In this document: positions 62,273-64,000 of the stretch, piece after piece
Position numbering within the stretch: position 1 is the first letter of the stretch
Layout: each line of letters opens with the position of its first letter
Assembly: GCA_902771785.1 (NCBI GenBank)
Contig: CACXYH010000006.1
Span: 56,866 to 120,865, forward strand
DNA: 64,000 nt
From: an uncultured Prevotellaceae bacterium
GTDB lineage: Bacteria; Bacteroidota; Bacteroidia; Bacteroidales; Bacteroidaceae
Direction of reading: 5' to 3'
The notes under the pieces: generated by a model
Databases searched by the model: none
Seen by the model: the letters and a program-made list of their open reading frames with translations, nothing else
What the model was told of the DNA's origin: nothing
Position numbers and translations under genes: made by a program

Positions 62273-63106
62273 ATGAAACTCATAGCTGATAGTGGCAGTA
62301 CGAAGACAGATTGGGCCTTAGTCGCTGCACGTGACGACGTTGCATTTGTCCATACCCAGGGCATTAATCCCTTTCATCAAAGCGAGGCAACTATTGCCGA
62401 CGTCTTAAAAGCAGAACTACTTCCTAACTTAGATGCATCGAAAGTAACTGAGGTGTATTTCTATGGCAGTGGCTTGCGGCCAGAGTTGCAGCCTTCCATG
62501 CAGCATCTGCTGACTGATGCCTTTCCAAACGCTTCGACAGTTGAGGCTGAGGGCGACCTTTTGGGGGCGGCACGTGCCCTCTGTGGTCAGGAGGAAGGCA
62601 TTGCGTGCATCCTGGGAACGGGCGCCAATTCCTGCTTCTTCGATGGACAGAAGATCGTAAAGAACACGCCTCCGCTGGGCTATATCTTGGGCGACGAAGG
62701 TAGTGGAGCCGTGCTTGGCATTCGCTTTTTGAATGCTCTTTTTAAGAACAGACTGCCAGCCGAGCTGTGCGAAATGTTTTTTGCCGAATATCAGCTGACG
62801 ATGGCTGAGGTCATCGACAGGGTCTATCGTCAGCCAATGGCAAATCGCTTCCTGGCCTCTCTTTCTCCGTTCATCCGTCAGCACATTGACAATCCTGCTG
62901 TGCGTGAGCTGGTCGTTGATAATTTCCGGCAATTCTTGCGCCGCAACGTCTGTCAGTATGGGCGCCCCGACTTGCCGGTTTCTGCGGTGGGCAGCATTGC
63001 TTTCCATTATGGCGGATTGCTTCGTGAGGCTGTCGAGAGCGAGGGCTTTAGGATGGGAACGGTACTGAAGAGTCCTTTAGAGGGGCTGCTGCGCTTTCAT
63101 CGTTGA
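62273..63106 (+). CDS. N-acetylglucosamine-kinase-like ATPase (BadF/BadG/BcrA/BcrD family)
   Basis: 277 residues, actin-like ATPase fold. Phosphate-binding DSGSTKTDWAL at residues 5-15, the FYGSGLRPE segment, GDLLGAARALCGQEEGIACILGTGANSC (catalytic Asp region and second phosphate loop) and LGYILGDEGSGAVLGIRFLNALF. Relatives phosphorylate GlcNAc or MurNAc during cell-wall sugar recycling, which would fit the AmpG genes at 21-24 kb, but it lies in the glycan region 9 bp behind a GT4. Substrate unproven. Confidence 0.85.
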   Translation: MKLIADSGSTKTDWALVAARDDVAFVHTQGINPFHQSEATIADVLKAELLPNLDASKVTEVYFYGSGLRPELQPSMQHLLTDAFPNASTVEAEGDLLGAARALCGQEEGIACILGTGANSCFFDGQKIVKNTPPLGYILGDEGSGAVLGIRFLNALFKNRLPAELCEMFFAEYQLTMAEVIDRVYRQPMANRFLASLSPFIRQHIDNPAVRELVVDNFRQFLRRNVCQYGRPDLPVSAVGSIAFHYGGLLREAVESEGFRMGTVLKSPLEGLLRFHR

Positions 63107-63121
63107 CATTCCTTTCATTTC

Positions 63122-63182
63122 CGTTTTGGCCCAAAACGGTATGCGTTTTGTATCAAAACGGAACGCGTTTTGATACAAATCG
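63122..63182. repeat. 22-bp tandem array, TTTTG-N3-CAAAA family (array A4)
   Basis: Three 17-bp near-palindromes start at 63122, 63144 and 63166 with spacers GTATG and GAACG. Central triplets are GCC, TAT and ATA, the last two being the same triplet read on opposite strands. Starts 15 bp after the kinase stop codon. Confidence 0.9.
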
Positions 63183-63297
63183 CAATTTCTTTATCTACCA
63201 CCTAAGCTGACGCAGATTTTTTTTTGATTCGATTTCTTCCGTCATCTGTCATATTTTGTTCGTAAATGGCTGTGTATTAGCAAGATAATCCAAAATT

Positions 63298-63536
63298 AAA
63301 CCGTCATATTCGGTCATATTCGGTCATGTTTTGGGGGGAATAGGCGGGTAAAACGGCACTTTGGATGGGTTAAAGTGCCGCTTCAAGTGGGTTAAAGTGC
63401 CGCTTTAGGTAGGCTAAAGTGCCGCTTCAAGTGGGTTGAAGTGCCGCTTGAGGTGGGTCAAAGTGCCGCTTTAGGTAGGCTAAAGTGCCGTTTCTGGTAG
63501 GCTAACATGACCGAATATGACCGAAAATGATGGTTT
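63298..63536. mobile_element. 33-bp inverted repeats enclosing a 22-bp array (possible non-autonomous element)
   Basis: The left arm 63298-63330 and right arm 63504-63536 are reverse complements with only two mismatches over 33 bp. They are built of the decamer CGGTCATATT. Between them lies array B3 plus about 19 bp. No open frame inside. The 737-bp gap 63107-63843 also holds array A4 before and several hairpins after it. Confidence 0.7.
63350..63503. repeat. 22-bp tandem array, (G/A)AAG-N5-CTT family (array B3)
   Basis: Seven units of exactly 22 bp start at 63350, 63372, 63394, 63416, 63438, 63460 and 63482; the last touches the right inverted repeat. Cores are AAAGTGCCGCTT or GAAGTGCCGCTT; the first unit has the core in the opposite orientation (CGGCACTTT). 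Units alternate between two flank types (CAAGTGGGTT and TAGGTAGGCT). Confidence 0.92.
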
Positions 63537-63580
63537 GTTTTTGAGTTATATCGCTTATTATCAATCAAAATCATTTTCAA

Positions 63581-63616
63581 ATACACAAAAGGGATGGTTC
63601 TTTTTGTGTATCCCTT
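63581..63616. other. mutually exclusive hairpins (switch-like sequence)
   Basis: ATACACAAAA / TTTTGTGTAT (63581-63590 with 63602-63611) and AAGGGAT / ATCCCTT (63589-63595 with 63610-63616) share bases, so only one can form at a time. Confidence 0.5.
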
Positions 63617-63712
63617 CTGTCAATCATAACGATTGCCATAGAGATCGCTTTCTATGTGTATTTCCACTGGATCCAATAATATAACCACGAAGAATACCCT
63701 CCTGTAACGAGC

Positions 63713-63745
63713 AGCCCCGTCACGTCATCACGACGCAGTGGGGCT
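63713..63745. other. GC-rich hairpin
   Basis: AGCCCC / GGGGCT with inner GTC/GAC pairs. Part of the structured end region; no gene assigned. Confidence 0.45.
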
Positions 63746-63785
63746 TAGTGCCTAAAGGTCTTTGAACAAAAGCATATAGCAAAGA

Positions 63786-63827
63786 CAACGACTCTCAACC
63801 GAAGTGGGCGATGTCGTTGCCTTTTTT
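63786..63827 (+). terminator. intrinsic terminator of unknown transcript
   Basis: CAACGAC (63786-63792) / GTCGTTG (63813-63819) followed by CC and six T. No plus-strand gene ends nearby other than the kinase 680 bp upstream. Confidence 0.5.
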
Positions 63828-63843
63828 GATTGATATTATACGG

Positions 63844-63999
63844 TCATTCTCCAATCTTGCCCTCTCCCCTCATCAGATGGCGAAGGGCACTGAGGAGTTC
63901 CTGAGACTCTTGGACAACACTCAGGAATACGGTCATGGCTTCGATGTTGAGTTGCCTGGTCTGAATGTCATGAATGATGCGTTTGCGATAATCGGAAAG
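63844..63999 (-). CDS. C-terminal part of a helical protein (partial)
   Basis: An open frame enters from the right edge and ends at a TGA (complement of 63844-63846). It encodes 51 residues, LSDYRKRIIHDIQTRQLNIE, then AMTVFLSVVQESQELLSALR and HLMRGEGKIGE. It is an amphipathic helical sequence with normal codon use, so it is probably a real gene end. No family recognised. Confidence 0.5.
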   Translation of the reverse strand, partial: LSDYRKRIIHDIQTRQLNIEAMTVFLSVVQESQELLSALRHLMRGEGKIGE

Positions 64000-64000
64000 T

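Noticed and set aside
2355-63503. CRISPR arrays
   Set aside because: The tandem arrays have spacers of only about 5-10 bp that partly repeat, cores differ between arrays, and no cas genes are present.
63701-63760. tRNA or tmRNA gene near the right end
   Set aside because: The hairpin lacks a T-loop sequence, a cloverleaf and a CCA-type acceptor end.

Overview
The window looks like a chromosomal segment of a Bacteroidales bacterium, most likely Prevotellaceae. Many genes are preceded by the Bacteroidota promoter TTTG-N(18-22)-TAnnTTTG rather than by a Shine-Dalgarno sequence. Several families are typical of that order: DUF4837 and DUF4348 lipoproteins, DUF4924, class I Fe-S fumarase, RNase Y behind ZapA, and the GT2/HIT-like/SpoIID fusion. 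Four secreted proteins end in the same short tail (YDLxGR...GIxIxNGK). I see no rRNA, tRNA, CRISPR array, prophage or intact insertion sequence.

Layout. 1-8.1 kb: secreted hydrolases (a caspase/legumain-like peptidase and two M6 metallopeptidases), an acyltransferase and fumarase. 8.2-17.1 kb: nagB, a TonB-dependent receptor, a stomatin/NfeD pair, a membrane-tethered HTH regulator, a divergent sigma factor next to a divergent PdxA homologue, a DUF4837 lipoprotein and rlmN. 17.1-24 kb: a repeat-rich gap, then a peptidoglycan-linked operon (1187-aa GT2/HIT-like/SpoIID fusion and two AmpG-like permeases). 24-48 kb: housekeeping genes (cysE, glucokinase, a cobalamin riboswitch with no cobalamin gene behind it, rmlD, prfC, Sua5/YrdC, murB, ruvX, def, TPR and EcsC-like proteins, thrS, rubredoxin, GH27 alpha-galactosidase, infC-rpmI-rplT, rmlA). 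48-51 kb: zapA and an rny gene whose 3' part carries a deletion and frameshift. 51.4-62.3 kb: a more AT-rich surface-polysaccharide region with eight glycosyltransferases and two acyltransferases, and no flippase or polymerase. 62.3-64 kb: a GlcNAc-kinase-like ATPase, repeat elements and a partial gene.

The most unusual signal is outside the genes. Nine short arrays in seven intergenic places (about 2.4-2.7, 17.4-17.8, 43.4, 43.8, 54.65, 63.1 and 63.35-63.5 kb) have different sequences but one architecture. Each is a dyad-symmetric core repeated at exactly 22 bp, about two helical turns, with a variable spacer. Three core families occur: TTTTG-N3-CAAAA, GAAG-N5-CTTC and GATT-N9-AATC. The last array is enclosed by a 33-bp inverted repeat with two mismatches, like a small mobile cassette. 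Because 22 is not a multiple of 3 the arrays are not coding. I infer that they are protein-binding or chromosome-organising elements, or non-autonomous repeats maintained by a shared mechanism. I do not recognise them as a described element.
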